Below, piece by piece: positions 8,176 through 14,337 of a stretch of 52,202 nucleotides of DNA (the stretch's first letter is position 1; every line of letters begins with the position of its first letter). Source of the stretch: a virus. Location of the stretch: the IMG/VR virus record IMGVR_UViG_3300047550_001373, positions 1-52,202 of that record; one strand, 5' to 3'. The position numbers and the translations under genes were made by a program. Under the pieces are notes generated by a model. That model was not told the origin of the DNA. It saw only the letters and a list, made by a program, of their open reading frames with translations, and ran no database searches.

Positions 8176-8838
8176 TTACTCCTCACTATCGGTATCAACA
8201 TACTGGCTCAGGCAGTCATGTACTTCACGTAACACTTCCACGTTACGCTGGGCAGATAACATGCTCCTTATCTCCTCCTTCAATTGCTTTATCTCCTCTG
8301 CAAGCTCAGCCTTTTCTCCACTGGCTTTAACTCTTGCTATTTTCTTAAGCTCCTTGATTTTCTTTTCAGCAGCCTTATCACTGGGGGCTTTTGCGAGCTT
8401 CTCATATTGCCTTTCGATCTGCTGCATGATCTGGGGCAGATCCTGATCCTGATACTTCTCCTCCAGTTTAGCTAACTGAGCTTTTCTCTCCTCAGCCTTC
8501 TTCACTGCTGCTGCACTAGTACTCTTGGGTTTATCGATACCGTAAAGCTCACTGAGATACTTAGCAAAACTGTTAAAAGCTTTATCTCCCGCATTGGCCG
8601 TGGTATCGGGCTTAATCGAGTGATACCCTTCAACCCATTTCACTCGCATGCTTTCCCACTGGATGAAAGTAGGATTAGTGCCAAGCGCTTTTGCGTAACT
8701 CTCAGCACTGCTAAGTCTATCAAGACTAGTGCGAGCTTCTTTTGCTCCCGCATCAAAAGCGGCAGCATTCTGATCCTCTGAGAGGATCAGGGCGGGGGCT
8801 GCAACCACTGGGGCTGCTACAACAGGCTTTTTACCCAT
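8176..8838 (-). CDS. Lysine-rich coiled-coil protein, paralogue A
   Basis: A 220-residue protein. After an Ala/Pro/Val-rich N-terminus (residues 5-18) it has a small folded part and then a long Lys/Glu-rich coiled coil from about residue 105 to 205. It is a paralogue of the protein at 9043-9609: both share, in order, a W/F-rich segment with GYHSIKP or AYVSRKP, a conserved DxAxxxFxxxL-x3-Y-I-x2-P block, an AAxKKxExRxA block, RQYExxAKxP and xKxIxELK. I do not recognise the family. AGGAG lies 7 bases before the ATG. It has its own promoter, a palindrome at the start point and an upstream 28-bp repeat, all matched in the other copy. Charge and coil suggest a nucleic-acid or scaffold role, which is a guess. 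Confidence 0.75.
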   Translation of the reverse strand: MGKKPVVAAPVVAAPALILSEDQNAAAFDAGAKEARTSLDRLSSAESYAKALGTNPTFIQWESMRVKWVEGYHSIKPDTTANAGDKAFNSFAKYLSELYGIDKPKSTSAAAVKKAEERKAQLAKLEEKYQDQDLPQIMQQIERQYEKLAKAPSDKAAEKKIKELKKIARVKASGEKAELAEEIKQLKEEIRSMLSAQRNVEVLREVHDCLSQYVDTDSEE

Positions 8839-8869
8839 GTGATAACTCCTATAAAGTTATGGGACTAAC

Positions 8870-8896
8870 GACAATCTGAGCCGATCTCAGAAAGTC
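8870..8896. promoter_or_regulatory. 27-bp palindrome, site 1 (diverged copy)
   Basis: Left arm GACAATCTGAG and right arm CTCAGAAAGTC are separated by 5 bases. It has the exact 11-5-11 geometry of the family but the inner C/G pair is swapped (GAG/CTC). It overlaps the start point of the promoter for paralogue A, an operator position. Confidence 0.6.
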
Positions 8897-8902
8897 AAAG
8901 CA

Positions 8903-8930
8903 ATTATAGCAAATGGGATTTTTCTATCAG
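8903..8930 (-). promoter_or_regulatory. Sigma70-like promoter of paralogue A
   Basis: Leftward reading shows CTGATA, a 16-base spacer and a perfect TATAAT preceded by TGC (extended -10). The predicted start is near 8896, inside palindrome site 1, leaving a leader of about 58 bases before the gene. Confidence 0.7.
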
Positions 8931-8975
8931 CGTAGAGAGTCTACTAATGACTGGGAAAAAACCAGGAAATCCAGA

Positions 8976-9003
8976 GGGAACGGTCATGTCAACGAGGTAG
9001 CCT
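8976..9003 (-). repeat. 28-bp direct repeat, copy 1
   Basis: Identical over 28 bp to 9724-9751. On the minus strand it contains TTGACATGACCG. It lies 138 bases upstream of paralogue A; the second copy lies 115 bases upstream of paralogue B. No good -10 follows TTGACA in either copy, so it is more likely a protein-binding or phage-specific element than a plain sigma70 promoter. Confidence 0.8.
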
Positions 9004-9025
9004 AAAAAACCCGCTTTCGCGGGTT
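9004..9025 (-). terminator. Rho-independent terminator of paralogue B
   Basis: Leftward reading: AACCCGC/GCGGGTT stem with a 4-base loop followed by six T (the inner A/T pairs extend it). It sits 18 bases after the stop codon of the gene at 9043 and abuts the 28-bp repeat of the next unit. Confidence 0.85.
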
Positions 9026-9042
9026 CGCTGGGTTTCGCTTGG

Positions 9043-9609
9043 CTACTTGAGCAGACTGATCGCCTTGCGAAGTTTCGCTGGGTCGTCGCATGCCTTGACC
9101 AACTTTGATACGTCGGCACGAAGCGACTTGAGCAAAGTCGCCTGCTCTGCTTGTTCGTCCTTGGTTTTCGCCTTGAGCACTGCTTTGAGTTCGTTGATCT
9201 TGCGATCATCAAGCGCAGGGTTTTTTGCTTGCGCCTCGTACTGCTTGCGAAGCATGTCCGTCAGTTCGGCTGGCGTCGCATGCTCGTACTGCTTGAGCAG
9301 TGCTTCGTGCTTTGCTGTCCTTTGCTCACGTTTCTTGGTCGCGGCTTTGCTTGGTGCTTGTGGCACTGTGATTGCATACTTGGCGACCAGTCGGTCCTTG
9401 AATCGTTTCCATGCTTGGTCGCTCGCGTCGCCTTTGGTGTTCGGCTTGCGGCTGACGTACGCATCAACGAACACAGTCCGGCATTCAACGAAATGCTCGT
9501 ACGTCGGCTTGTCGCCAATATGACGTGCGCCGATTTCGAGTGCTTCGTCGGCACTGGTTTCGCTGTCAGCGAACAGTTTACCTGCTTGAATCATCGCTTC
9601 GTTTTTCAT
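9043..9609 (-). CDS. Lysine-rich coiled-coil protein, paralogue B
   Basis: A 188-residue paralogue of the protein at 8176-8838, matching it from about residue 40 to the end (same order of segments: AYVSRKP, DQAWKRFKDRL, KYAITVPQ, AATKKREQRTA, LRKQYEAQAKNP, KINELKAVLKAK). It lacks the Ala/Pro/Val N-terminal stretch and the acidic tail of paralogue A. I chose the ATG with AAAGGG upstream; the frame stays open 13 codons further but without a ribosome site and through the operator. Heavy use of Ala, Lys and Glu indicates a helical, probably oligomeric protein. Family unknown. It has its own promoter, 27-bp palindrome and terminator, so it is regulated alone. Confidence 0.75.
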   Translation of the reverse strand: MKNEAMIQAGKLFADSETSADEALEIGARHIGDKPTYEHFVECRTVFVDAYVSRKPNTKGDASDQAWKRFKDRLVAKYAITVPQAPSKAATKKREQRTAKHEALLKQYEHATPAELTDMLRKQYEAQAKNPALDDRKINELKAVLKAKTKDEQAEQATLLKSLRADVSKLVKACDDPAKLRKAISLLK

Positions 9610-9627
9610 GCTGTTTCCCTTTAGTAG

Positions 9628-9654
9628 GACACTATGACCCCATGTCATAATGTC
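9628..9654. promoter_or_regulatory. 27-bp palindrome, site 2
   Basis: Arms GACACTATGAC and GTCATAATGTC with a 5-base centre; 10 of 11 positions are complementary. It overlaps the expected start point of the paralogue B promoter, so it is well placed as a repressor operator. Confidence 0.7.
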
Positions 9655-9659
9655 CTTAA

Positions 9660-9665
9660 ATTATA
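9660..9665 (-). promoter_or_regulatory. Extended -10 promoter of paralogue B
   Basis: Leftward reading shows TATGG-TATAAT, a perfect -10 with a TG one base upstream. The -35 region is only T-rich (no good hexamer), as in extended -10 promoters. Start near 9653, within palindrome site 2. Confidence 0.6.
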
Positions 9666-9723
9666 CCATACGCTGGTATCAAGAAAAAACAACAAAAAAC
9701 GGAAAAACGAAGAATTCTCTGGG

Positions 9724-9751
9724 GGGAACGGTCATGTCAACGAGGTAGCCT
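9724..9751 (-). repeat. 28-bp direct repeat, copy 2
   Basis: Same 28 bp as 8976-9003, upstream of the paralogous gene. The flanks also match weakly (a short A-rich run and a G-rich step), which suggests that the whole unit including its control region was duplicated. Confidence 0.8.
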
Positions 9752-9770
9752 TTGTCGCCCAGTTTGTTCG

Positions 9771-9802
9771 GCGTTAAGCTGCGTGGCAGCTTAACGCTTT
9801 TT
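9771..9802 (+). terminator. Strong hairpin with T-run, left copy
   Basis: A perfect 12-bp stem (GCGTTAAGCTGC and its complement) with a 3-base loop followed by five T, oriented rightward. No rightward gene lies to its left, so it would end an unannotated rightward transcript or insulate the control region. It is nearly repeated at 10174-10203. Confidence 0.75.
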
Positions 9803-9820
9803 CGCTCGCGTGTCAAGCAC

Positions 9821-9847
9821 GACAAACTGACGCGCCGTCAGGTTGTC
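9821..9847. promoter_or_regulatory. 27-bp palindrome, site 3
   Basis: Arms GACAAACTGAC and GTCAGGTTGTC, 5-base centre. It lies between the left hairpin and the dyad of short repeats, in the non-coding divergent region. Confidence 0.7.
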
Positions 9848-9853
9848 CCGACC

Positions 9854-10139
9854 TATTGTATGAATGTAGTGAAAAAATAGATAATGTAGTACGTAATTGT
9901 AGTGTCGTAAGTACTTGATTTTAAATAATGTATGTTTTGTAGTGCGTTTTTGGCCGAAAAAAGTCGTTTAGGCAAATTATTTGAGAAGACGAGCAAGCTC
10001 GGCACAATCAAAGCAAAAATCGGTTTTACCCCCGTAGGTCGTTAAAACGCACTACATCGTCTACATTCTCTACAAAGCCCGTAGATCAAGGGGTCCAGCT
10101 ATATACTTTATAATAAATATTTACTACATTCATACAATA
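9854..10139. other. Dyad of short repeats; candidate replication origin or control region
   Basis: A 286-bp A/T-rich non-coding region with mirror organisation about position 9997. A perfect 17-bp inverted repeat forms its ends (9854-9870 and 10123-10139). A second inverted pair of 13 bp lies at 9938-9950 and 10044-10056 around the same centre, and a GAGC-aa-GCTC hairpin sits at the centre. TGTAGT occurs four times on the left (9865, 9885, 9898, 9938). On the right, four reverse-orientation copies (ACTACA or TCTACA) start at 10051, 10060, 10069 and 10123. Repeats of this kind with an A/T-rich flank and at a transcription divergence are typical of origins. There is no coding sequence of useful length. 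An origin is an inference; a multi-site regulator region is the alternative. Confidence 0.55.
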
Positions 10140-10140
10140 C

Positions 10141-10177
10141 AAAAAATAAAAAACGCCGGACTCGGAAGTTCGGCGTT
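10141..10177 (-). terminator. Leftward terminator
   Basis: Leftward reading: AACGCCG/CGGCGTT stem followed by a long T-rich run (TTTTATTTTTT). It overlaps the rightward hairpin next to it, so the pair blocks transcription in both directions. No leftward gene is known to its right. Confidence 0.7.
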
Positions 10178-10203
10178 AAGCTGCGAGCAGCTTAACGTTT
10201 TTT
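10174..10203 (+). terminator. Strong hairpin with T-run, right copy
   Basis: An 11-bp perfect stem (CGTTAAGCTGC and complement) with a 2-base loop followed by six T. It shares the preceding GTTCGG and the following TTTTTCG-TCG and TGTCAAGC with the left copy at 9771. TATTGTATGAA follows about 85 bases downstream of both copies, so the whole module is duplicated. Confidence 0.75.
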
Positions 10204-10274
10204 CGTTCGTCTGTCAAGCGTCTTTTCGCCCCTTTTTTCAAGGCTTTTTGTATTGTATGAAATTGGACACTAAC

Positions 10275-10303
10275 TTGACTTTGTTAAGAAAGTATGGTAT
10301 CAT
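10275..10303 (+). promoter_or_regulatory. Main rightward early promoter
   Basis: TTGACT, a 17-base spacer and TATCAT with a TG upstream of the -10: a strong sigma70-type promoter. An imperfect palindrome (ATTGATGC-gta-GCATCGAT, 10302-10320) covers the start point and could be an operator. It is the best candidate to drive the rightward early genes. Confidence 0.75.
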
Positions 10304-10309
10304 TGATGC

Positions 10310-10405
10310 GTAGCATCGATGAACAGAACACAACAACTCCAACTTACAACATCCCCGAAAGGGGGTGAGTCGGTGCTCGTCCACACGTCATCAACCGGAG
10401 TTCAT
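10310..10405 (+). promoter_or_regulatory. Structured leader that can mask the ribosome site
   Basis: In the leader of the first rightward gene, AACTCC (10335-10340) can pair with GGAGTT (10397-10402), which holds the Shine-Dalgarno of the gene at 10406. Inside lies a CCCC-gaaa-GGGG hairpin (GNRA-type loop) and a CGGT/ACCG pairing. The arrangement would let folding control translation. I do not recognise it as a known riboswitch. Confidence 0.4.
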
Positions 10406-10675
10406 ATGCAACAAGACACCAAGCAAGACAAACTGACGGTCAGTCAGAATGTCGCCAAGAACGGCTACTGCCGTATCTGCCGAGTCAACGGCATCGGTAA
10501 GAAGCGAGCCAAGTACGGACACCTCATCTGCAAACCATGCGGTGAGCGCAAATCCCAAACCGACCGCAAGTCGTGGTGCGTAGTCCAGCCCTACGGCAAA
10601 GGTGGCTACCAGTTTGTCACTGCAACCTCAGCTTTTGAGGTCGTGCGACAAACCAACCAGAAGCACATCAGATGA
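10406..10675 (+). CDS. Small zinc-ribbon-like protein
   Basis: An 89-residue basic protein with two Cys-X2-Cys pairs (CRIC and CKPC, about residues 22-45), the usual sign of a zinc ribbon or knuckle. The C-terminal half is basic with a Tyr/Gln-rich stretch (YGKGGYQFVTA). I chose the ATG with GGAG 5 bases upstream; the frame is open to an ATG at 10319 without a ribosome site. It is the first gene of the rightward early region. Its first codons contain 27-bp palindrome site 4 (DKLTVSQNV is encoded by it). A nucleic-acid-binding role is likely; the exact function is unknown. Confidence 0.65.
   Translation: MQQDTKQDKLTVSQNVAKNGYCRICRVNGIGKKRAKYGHLICKPCGERKSQTDRKSWCVVQPYGKGGYQFVTATSAFEVVRQTNQKHIR
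10427..10453. promoter_or_regulatory. 27-bp palindrome, site 4
   Basis: Arms GACAAACTGAC and GTCAGAATGTC, 5-base centre, inside the first codons of the zinc-ribbon gene, about 120 bases downstream of the promoter start. Confidence 0.65.
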
Positions 10676-10722
10676 AGTGGAGTTTTTGTCTTTTTTAATG
10701 TTGTTTAACTAGGAGCGTATCA

Positions 10723-10776
10723 ATGAAGATCAAAACGAGTGAGTTACTAGTGGTGAAGAAGGGGGTGAAAGAATGA
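10723..10776 (+). CDS. Mini-gene of 17 codons
   Basis: Reads MKIKTSELLVVKKGVKE. AGGAG lies 8 bases before the ATG, and its stop overlaps the next start as ATGA, so it may be a real peptide or a leader that couples translation to the next gene. It is too short for a functional call. Confidence 0.4.
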   Translation: MKIKTSELLVVKKGVKE

Positions 10777-10997
10777 GAATCAAAAAGACGTTCTACAAAG
10801 CTAGGCGCAGAACAGTGCGCCAAATATTCGCGTGGGCGTTAGCCAAACCCAAGCGCGAGTACCCAAAGAATAGGCGCGACAAAGAGTGGCTGAAGTTATT
10901 GCCCAAACCTACACGCCGACAGACAGTGGGTTACGTGCGAGCGTTCGTCGGTCCGCATTTCTTTGCGGGGTGCTACGACGGTGCAGAGTTTGATTGA
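10773..10997 (+). CDS. Small basic hypothetical protein
   Basis: A 74-residue protein, very rich in Arg and Lys in the first 50 residues (KARRRTVRQ, KPKREYPKNRRDKEW), ending with a Gly/Phe/acidic tail (HFFAGCYDGAEFD). The basic part is suited to nucleic-acid binding. GGGGGTG precedes the ATG, and the mini-gene before it ends within its start codon. No family is recognised. Confidence 0.55.
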   Translation: MRIKKTFYKARRRTVRQIFAWALAKPKREYPKNRRDKEWLKLLPKPTRRQTVGYVRAFVGPHFFAGCYDGAEFD

Positions 10998-11008
10998 GGA
11001 GAACGACG

Positions 11009-11194
11009 ATGAAGAAGTACAGAGCAGTTGTCGAACTGCGAACCAAGGACAACAAGACTACGGTTTTGAGGTTCCACAGCCTCAGCTTTTCTGAAGCTAA
11101 GGCATTCCAGAAGTTGTTTGATAAGTTTGACCACATCTACAGCGATGCAGATCTGGTCATGCACATGTGGGAGCAAGTCGGTGAAGATAACTGA
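11009..11194 (+). CDS. Small hypothetical protein
   Basis: A 61-residue protein (MKKYRAVVELRTKDNK start) with beta-strand-like N-terminal half and a helix (SFSEAKAFQKLFDKF) followed by an acidic end. GAGGAG lies 7 bases before the ATG; a TTG further upstream is in frame but lacks a ribosome site. It overlaps the next gene by 14 bases. No function is recognised. Confidence 0.55.
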   Translation: MKKYRAVVELRTKDNKTTVLRFHSLSFSEAKAFQKLFDKFDHIYSDADLVMHMWEQVGEDN

Positions 11195-11450
11195 CGTGCC
11201 GAACGATGCGTTCAACGCTGAACCTACACCAGTACCGACAAGGGTGGTGCCTGACTGGGACGCGTTGTTAAAAGTGCTTGAGGTCAAAGGCTTTGTGGTG
11301 CTTGAGTCCGACGATCTACGCATCACAGCTACGGGCGAGGAAGCACCGCCAGTAAAAAACTTCAACAACTTTGTGCGTACGACTCGGCGTAAGAAGTTGT
11401 TTACCAAACGAATAACCCGCACACGTTGGGTGTGCGTACTAGGAGAGTGA
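11181..11450 (+). CDS. Small hypothetical protein
   Basis: An 89-residue protein that I start at the GTG with GGGAG about 7 bases upstream, inside the end of the previous gene. It has a helical segment (DWDALLKVLEVKGFVVLE), a short strand and a very basic C-terminus (TRRKKLFTKRITRTRW). Basic tail and size suggest nucleic-acid binding, but no family is recognised. Confidence 0.5.
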   Translation: MKITDVPNDAFNAEPTPVPTRVVPDWDALLKVLEVKGFVVLESDDLRITATGEEAPPVKNFNNFVRTTRRKKLFTKRITRTRWVCVLGE

Positions 11451-11451
11451 A

Positions 11452-11682
11452 ATGGAACTGAGAGATCACTTTGCAGGACTTGCCATGCAAGCCATGATGG
11501 AAATGTACCGAGAGATGTACGAGGAACACAACATCTTTGAAGGTTGGGTCGAGGATGCTATGCCTTCACTTGCCATGCAAGCCTACGAAATGGCTGACTT
11601 CATGCTGATTGCACGAGGGAAACGACGAACCTTTGCAAGTAACCGTGGAACAGAAATAATTTTTGGGGAGGGCGAAGAATGA
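11452..11682 (+). CDS. Small phage protein with internal LAMQA repeat
   Basis: A 76-residue acidic protein starting MELRDHFAGLAMQAMMEM. The LAMQA segment recurs at about residue 40 (SLAMQAYEMADFMLIARG) and is encoded by the same 16-base run in both places, an internal duplication. This start and the YEMADFMLIARG helix are familiar from small proteins in many phages and prophages, of unknown function. ACTAGGAG precedes the ATG. Confidence 0.65.
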   Translation: MELRDHFAGLAMQAMMEMYREMYEEHNIFEGWVEDAMPSLAMQAYEMADFMLIARGKRRTFASNRGTEIIFGEGEE

Positions 11683-11759
11683 ACGACGAGCATGTGTTTG
11701 TAGCAATCGTGGCTTGCGCCTGTGCGCTTGCCGTACTCATTGGACTAGGAATTATTTAA
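11679..11759 (+). CDS. 26-residue membrane peptide
   Basis: Reads MNDEHVFVAIVACACALAV then LIGLGII. It is almost entirely one hydrophobic helix, so a single-span membrane peptide is likely. GGGGAGGG lies before the ATG; it overlaps the previous gene by ATGA, and its stop touches the next ATG. Function unknown. Confidence 0.5.
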   Translation: MNDEHVFVAIVACACALAVLIGLGII

Positions 11760-12014
11760 ATGAACAAGATAGATATGCTTCGTAAGTACAAAGCCATCAT
11801 CAAGCAGATGGCAGATTTCGAAGAAAACATGAAGAAAGTGCTCGCGCATCCAGACGCGACCGAGCAGCAAGTAATGCAAGTTGTACATCAATGGCGCGAC
11901 ATTATGACAAAGCGTCAGATTGTCGAGAACATGATCAATAAAAAATGGGGCAACACAGTGAAGGACGGAAAGATTGTTTCTGTCCACTCATCATACTTAT
12001 CGTTTCTAAACTAG
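11760..12014 (+). CDS. Small hypothetical helical protein
   Basis: An 84-residue helical, charged protein (MNKIDMLRKYKAIIKQMADFE) with a Lys-rich C-terminal part. It starts directly at the stop of the membrane peptide gene; an ACTAGGA lies upstream. 27-bp palindrome site 5 lies within its coding sequence. No family is recognised. Confidence 0.55.
   Translation: MNKIDMLRKYKAIIKQMADFEENMKKVLAHPDATEQQVMQVVHQWRDIMTKRQIVENMINKKWGNTVKDGKIVSVHSSYLSFLN
11898..11924. promoter_or_regulatory. 27-bp palindrome, site 5
   Basis: Arms GACATTATGAC and GTCAGATTGTC, 5-base centre, inside a small gene and about 100 bases upstream of the next start. Confidence 0.65.
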
Positions 12015-12023
12015 GAGATAGTC

Positions 12024-13004
12024 ATGCAATTAGGTGGTGCTAATTTACCAACGCTCACGTCATACGACCAAGCCGAGCGTTGGTTTGAGAAGATCAAGCC
12101 GTTCACTAATGCCAGTAAGTTGTACGCTGGCATGCGTCCACTCGGTGCTCGCAGTTACACACAGTGTTTGATCCGCAAAGATGCAGTGACAAATGCCATT
12201 GTGCTAACGCTGTATGGATACCCTGTCGTTACATTCAGGACCGATGGAACTATCGTGATGAACGCACACGCCTATCACACGGCGACTACGGTGTCGTTCT
12301 TTCAACGGGTACTGCAAGGCCGACAACTGCGTGGTTTTGCGAAAGTCAGGAGTGTCATCCATGTGCTTGTGAGTGCCGGAAGCGAAGGCACACATTGGTT
12401 CCCTCTACCCACGTCGGGGGATCTGGTGTTTGATACGGGAACCGAAAGGATTCTTGATGTTAAGCCGATACACAAGTATCGAGCGAACGTAAAAGAAACG
12501 AAAAGGATGCTCGGTAACTACGAAGCGTTTCTGTCGTACTGCAAGACAGCACTGGCACTCTTGGCTGACCACAAAGGAAGGTGTGATCAAGTAGAGGCTC
12601 ACGTCAAGCTATCTAAAGCTATGCTTGATACGAGCTGTGACTACACAGATACAGACGAGTTCTGTAGGTTCTATTCGTTTGATATCAAACGAGATCCACA
12701 GAACGCAAGAGTCCGTCGAACACGTTTCTTCAATACGCTAGACAAAGCACTGGTTACCGACAACCACGAGATGATCTATCTATTGTTCATTCGGCTATGT
12801 GCCTCGATGGAGATGCGGTACTTTAGATACGACGATTTGAAGCAGTTGTTTATAAACCTACTGAAGTTTCAGTATCCCCATTTACTTTTCAGACTAGAGG
12901 AGGTTCAACCAACAACACACGTAGTACACAACCACAACGCCGTATTCGTACGCTACTGCGGTGATAACGCTCTTATCGAACAGATCAACAATGGGACAAA
13001 CTGA
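12024..13004 (+). CDS. Conserved-looking phage protein ahead of the MoxR/VWA genes
   Basis: A 326-residue protein with a mixed alpha/beta N-terminal half (segments LYAGMRPLGARSYTQCLI and VVTFRTDGTIVMN) and a helical C-terminal half (about residues 160-290). ACTAGGAG precedes the ATG. It is directly upstream of the MoxR-type ATPase gene, so it may serve the same module. No catalytic motif is visible and I do not recognise the family. 27-bp palindrome site 6 covers its stop codon. Confidence 0.65.
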   Translation: MQLGGANLPTLTSYDQAERWFEKIKPFTNASKLYAGMRPLGARSYTQCLIRKDAVTNAIVLTLYGYPVVTFRTDGTIVMNAHAYHTATTVSFFQRVLQGRQLRGFAKVRSVIHVLVSAGSEGTHWFPLPTSGDLVFDTGTERILDVKPIHKYRANVKETKRMLGNYEAFLSYCKTALALLADHKGRCDQVEAHVKLSKAMLDTSCDYTDTDEFCRFYSFDIKRDPQNARVRRTRFFNTLDKALVTDNHEMIYLLFIRLCASMEMRYFRYDDLKQLFINLLKFQYPHLLFRLEEVQPTTHVVHNHNAVFVRYCGDNALIEQINNGTN

Positions 13005-13021
13005 CTCATCGTCAGAATGTC
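12995..13021. promoter_or_regulatory. 27-bp palindrome, site 6
   Basis: Arms GACAAACTGAC and GTCAGAATGTC, 5-base centre, over the stop codon of one gene and 39 bases before the ATPase start. Confidence 0.7.
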
Positions 13022-13059
13022 TACAACAATTACACATCAACTAGGAACTAGGAAACAAA

Positions 13060-14121
13060 ATGGAAATCAGACTCAACACCGAAGTATCCCTTCAACAAGC
13101 CGAGGAGTTGATCCTCGCTATCGGCAACACAAACGCTGTCCACTTAGTTGGTCAGCCAGGCATCGGCAAAACAGCTATGGCTTCTCGCCTAGCAAAACGC
13201 ACAGGGTTTCGCTTGGTCTACATCGATACGCCGACAACAGATCTAGGCGATCTGGGTGTGCCGATGCCTGACCGCGAAACGCAGACTACCATGCTGTACC
13301 CCAACCAACACTGGGGATTCCACACAGGCGAGCCGCTTGTGATATTCATCGACGAGTTTTCCAAGCCGTCGTCCCAAGCTGTGCAAAACATGTTGCATCC
13401 GCTCCTTCATGAGCGGCGGATCGCTGGCTTTAAACAGCACAAGGATACCATCGTAGTCACAGCAGGTAACAACTCCACCGACGGGGTTGGTGACATGATG
13501 AAGTCACACAGCATCAACCGCATGACGGTGGTGCCCATCGCTAACCCGACAGCCGAGAGCTACATCGAGTACGGGGCTGAAAAGGACTTTGCACCTGAGC
13601 TTCTTGCATGGGTCAAGGCATATCCACACTGCTTGGCATCGTACAAAGATCCGACGCAAGCGGAGAACCACATGATCTTTAATCCGAAGTACCCGCAACG
13701 GTCATACTTCTCCCCGCGCTCGGGCGAGAAGGCAAGCAACATCATCAAAGCGCGGGCCATGTTTTCGCGCGATACGCTGATATCCGCGCTGTGCGGGACC
13801 ATCGGTGATAACGCAGGGCGTGACTTGGTTGCTTACGTCGAGGTTGCTGACTCGCTCCCAAGTTGGGAGTCGATACTGCATGATCCTGCGACAGCAAAGA
13901 TCCCCACATCCCCTGCGGCTCTGTGCATCATGGCTTACGGTGCAGTGCAGAAAATTGATCGGGGCAATATCAACAAGTGGTTTACGTATCTGAAGCGCAC
14001 ACCGAAAGAGTTGCAGTCGGTGTTCAGTATCACAGCAGCAAAGAACAAGGACAAGCGCGACATCCTGTTCACAAGCGGCGCATTCGTCCAGTGGATGCGT
14101 GAGAACCAGTACCTTTTCTAG
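13060..14121 (+). CDS. MoxR-type AAA+ ATPase
   Basis: A 353-residue AAA+ protein. Walker A is at about residues 31-38 (GQPGIGKT) and Walker B at about 93-99 (VIFIDEF), followed by a sensor-1-type Asn (TAGNNSTD) and an arginine-bearing helix (SINRMTV). In the MoxR/RavA/CobS type such ATPases act with a VWA partner, and here the VWA protein is encoded two genes downstream. These pairs remodel or insert cofactors into target proteins; the phage target is unknown. AGGA precedes the ATG, and the preceding palindrome (site 6) could control it. Confidence 0.85.
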   Translation: MEIRLNTEVSLQQAEELILAIGNTNAVHLVGQPGIGKTAMASRLAKRTGFRLVYIDTPTTDLGDLGVPMPDRETQTTMLYPNQHWGFHTGEPLVIFIDEFSKPSSQAVQNMLHPLLHERRIAGFKQHKDTIVVTAGNNSTDGVGDMMKSHSINRMTVVPIANPTAESYIEYGAEKDFAPELLAWVKAYPHCLASYKDPTQAENHMIFNPKYPQRSYFSPRSGEKASNIIKARAMFSRDTLISALCGTIGDNAGRDLVAYVEVADSLPSWESILHDPATAKIPTSPAALCIMAYGAVQKIDRGNINKWFTYLKRTPKELQSVFSITAAKNKDKRDILFTSGAFVQWMRENQYLF

Positions 14122-14130
14122 GAGGAAAAC

Positions 14131-14337
14131 ATGGAGAAGGAAAGGCGAGTACTCAGCGAGATATACGACATCTTGGATTCAAACGGCATAGAGCTAGATA
14201 TGCAAGTACACATACTTGCATCAATCATATGCGCTAACGCTCAGGCTGATGGCGTGCCTCTCAATGACTTGATTAGCTTCTTTAGTACCAAGGCAACATT
14301 ACTTTATTCAAACGAGGGTAGTAAACATGCAAAATAA
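14131..14337 (+). CDS. Small hypothetical protein of the MoxR/VWA module
   Basis: A 68-residue helical protein between the ATPase and the VWA gene, with AGGAGG before the ATG and an overlap of 11 bases with the next gene. A Gly/Leu-rich helix (VHILASIICANAQADG) is visible. Coupling suggests that it works with its neighbours, but no family is recognised. Confidence 0.6.
   Translation: MEKERRVLSEIYDILDSNGIELDMQVHILASIICANAQADGVPLNDLISFFSTKATLLYSNEGSKHAK

Noticed and set aside
8976-9003. The 28-bp repeat as a simple sigma70 promoter
   Set aside because: TTGACA is present but neither copy has a -10 at 16-18 bases; good promoters are found closer to each gene.
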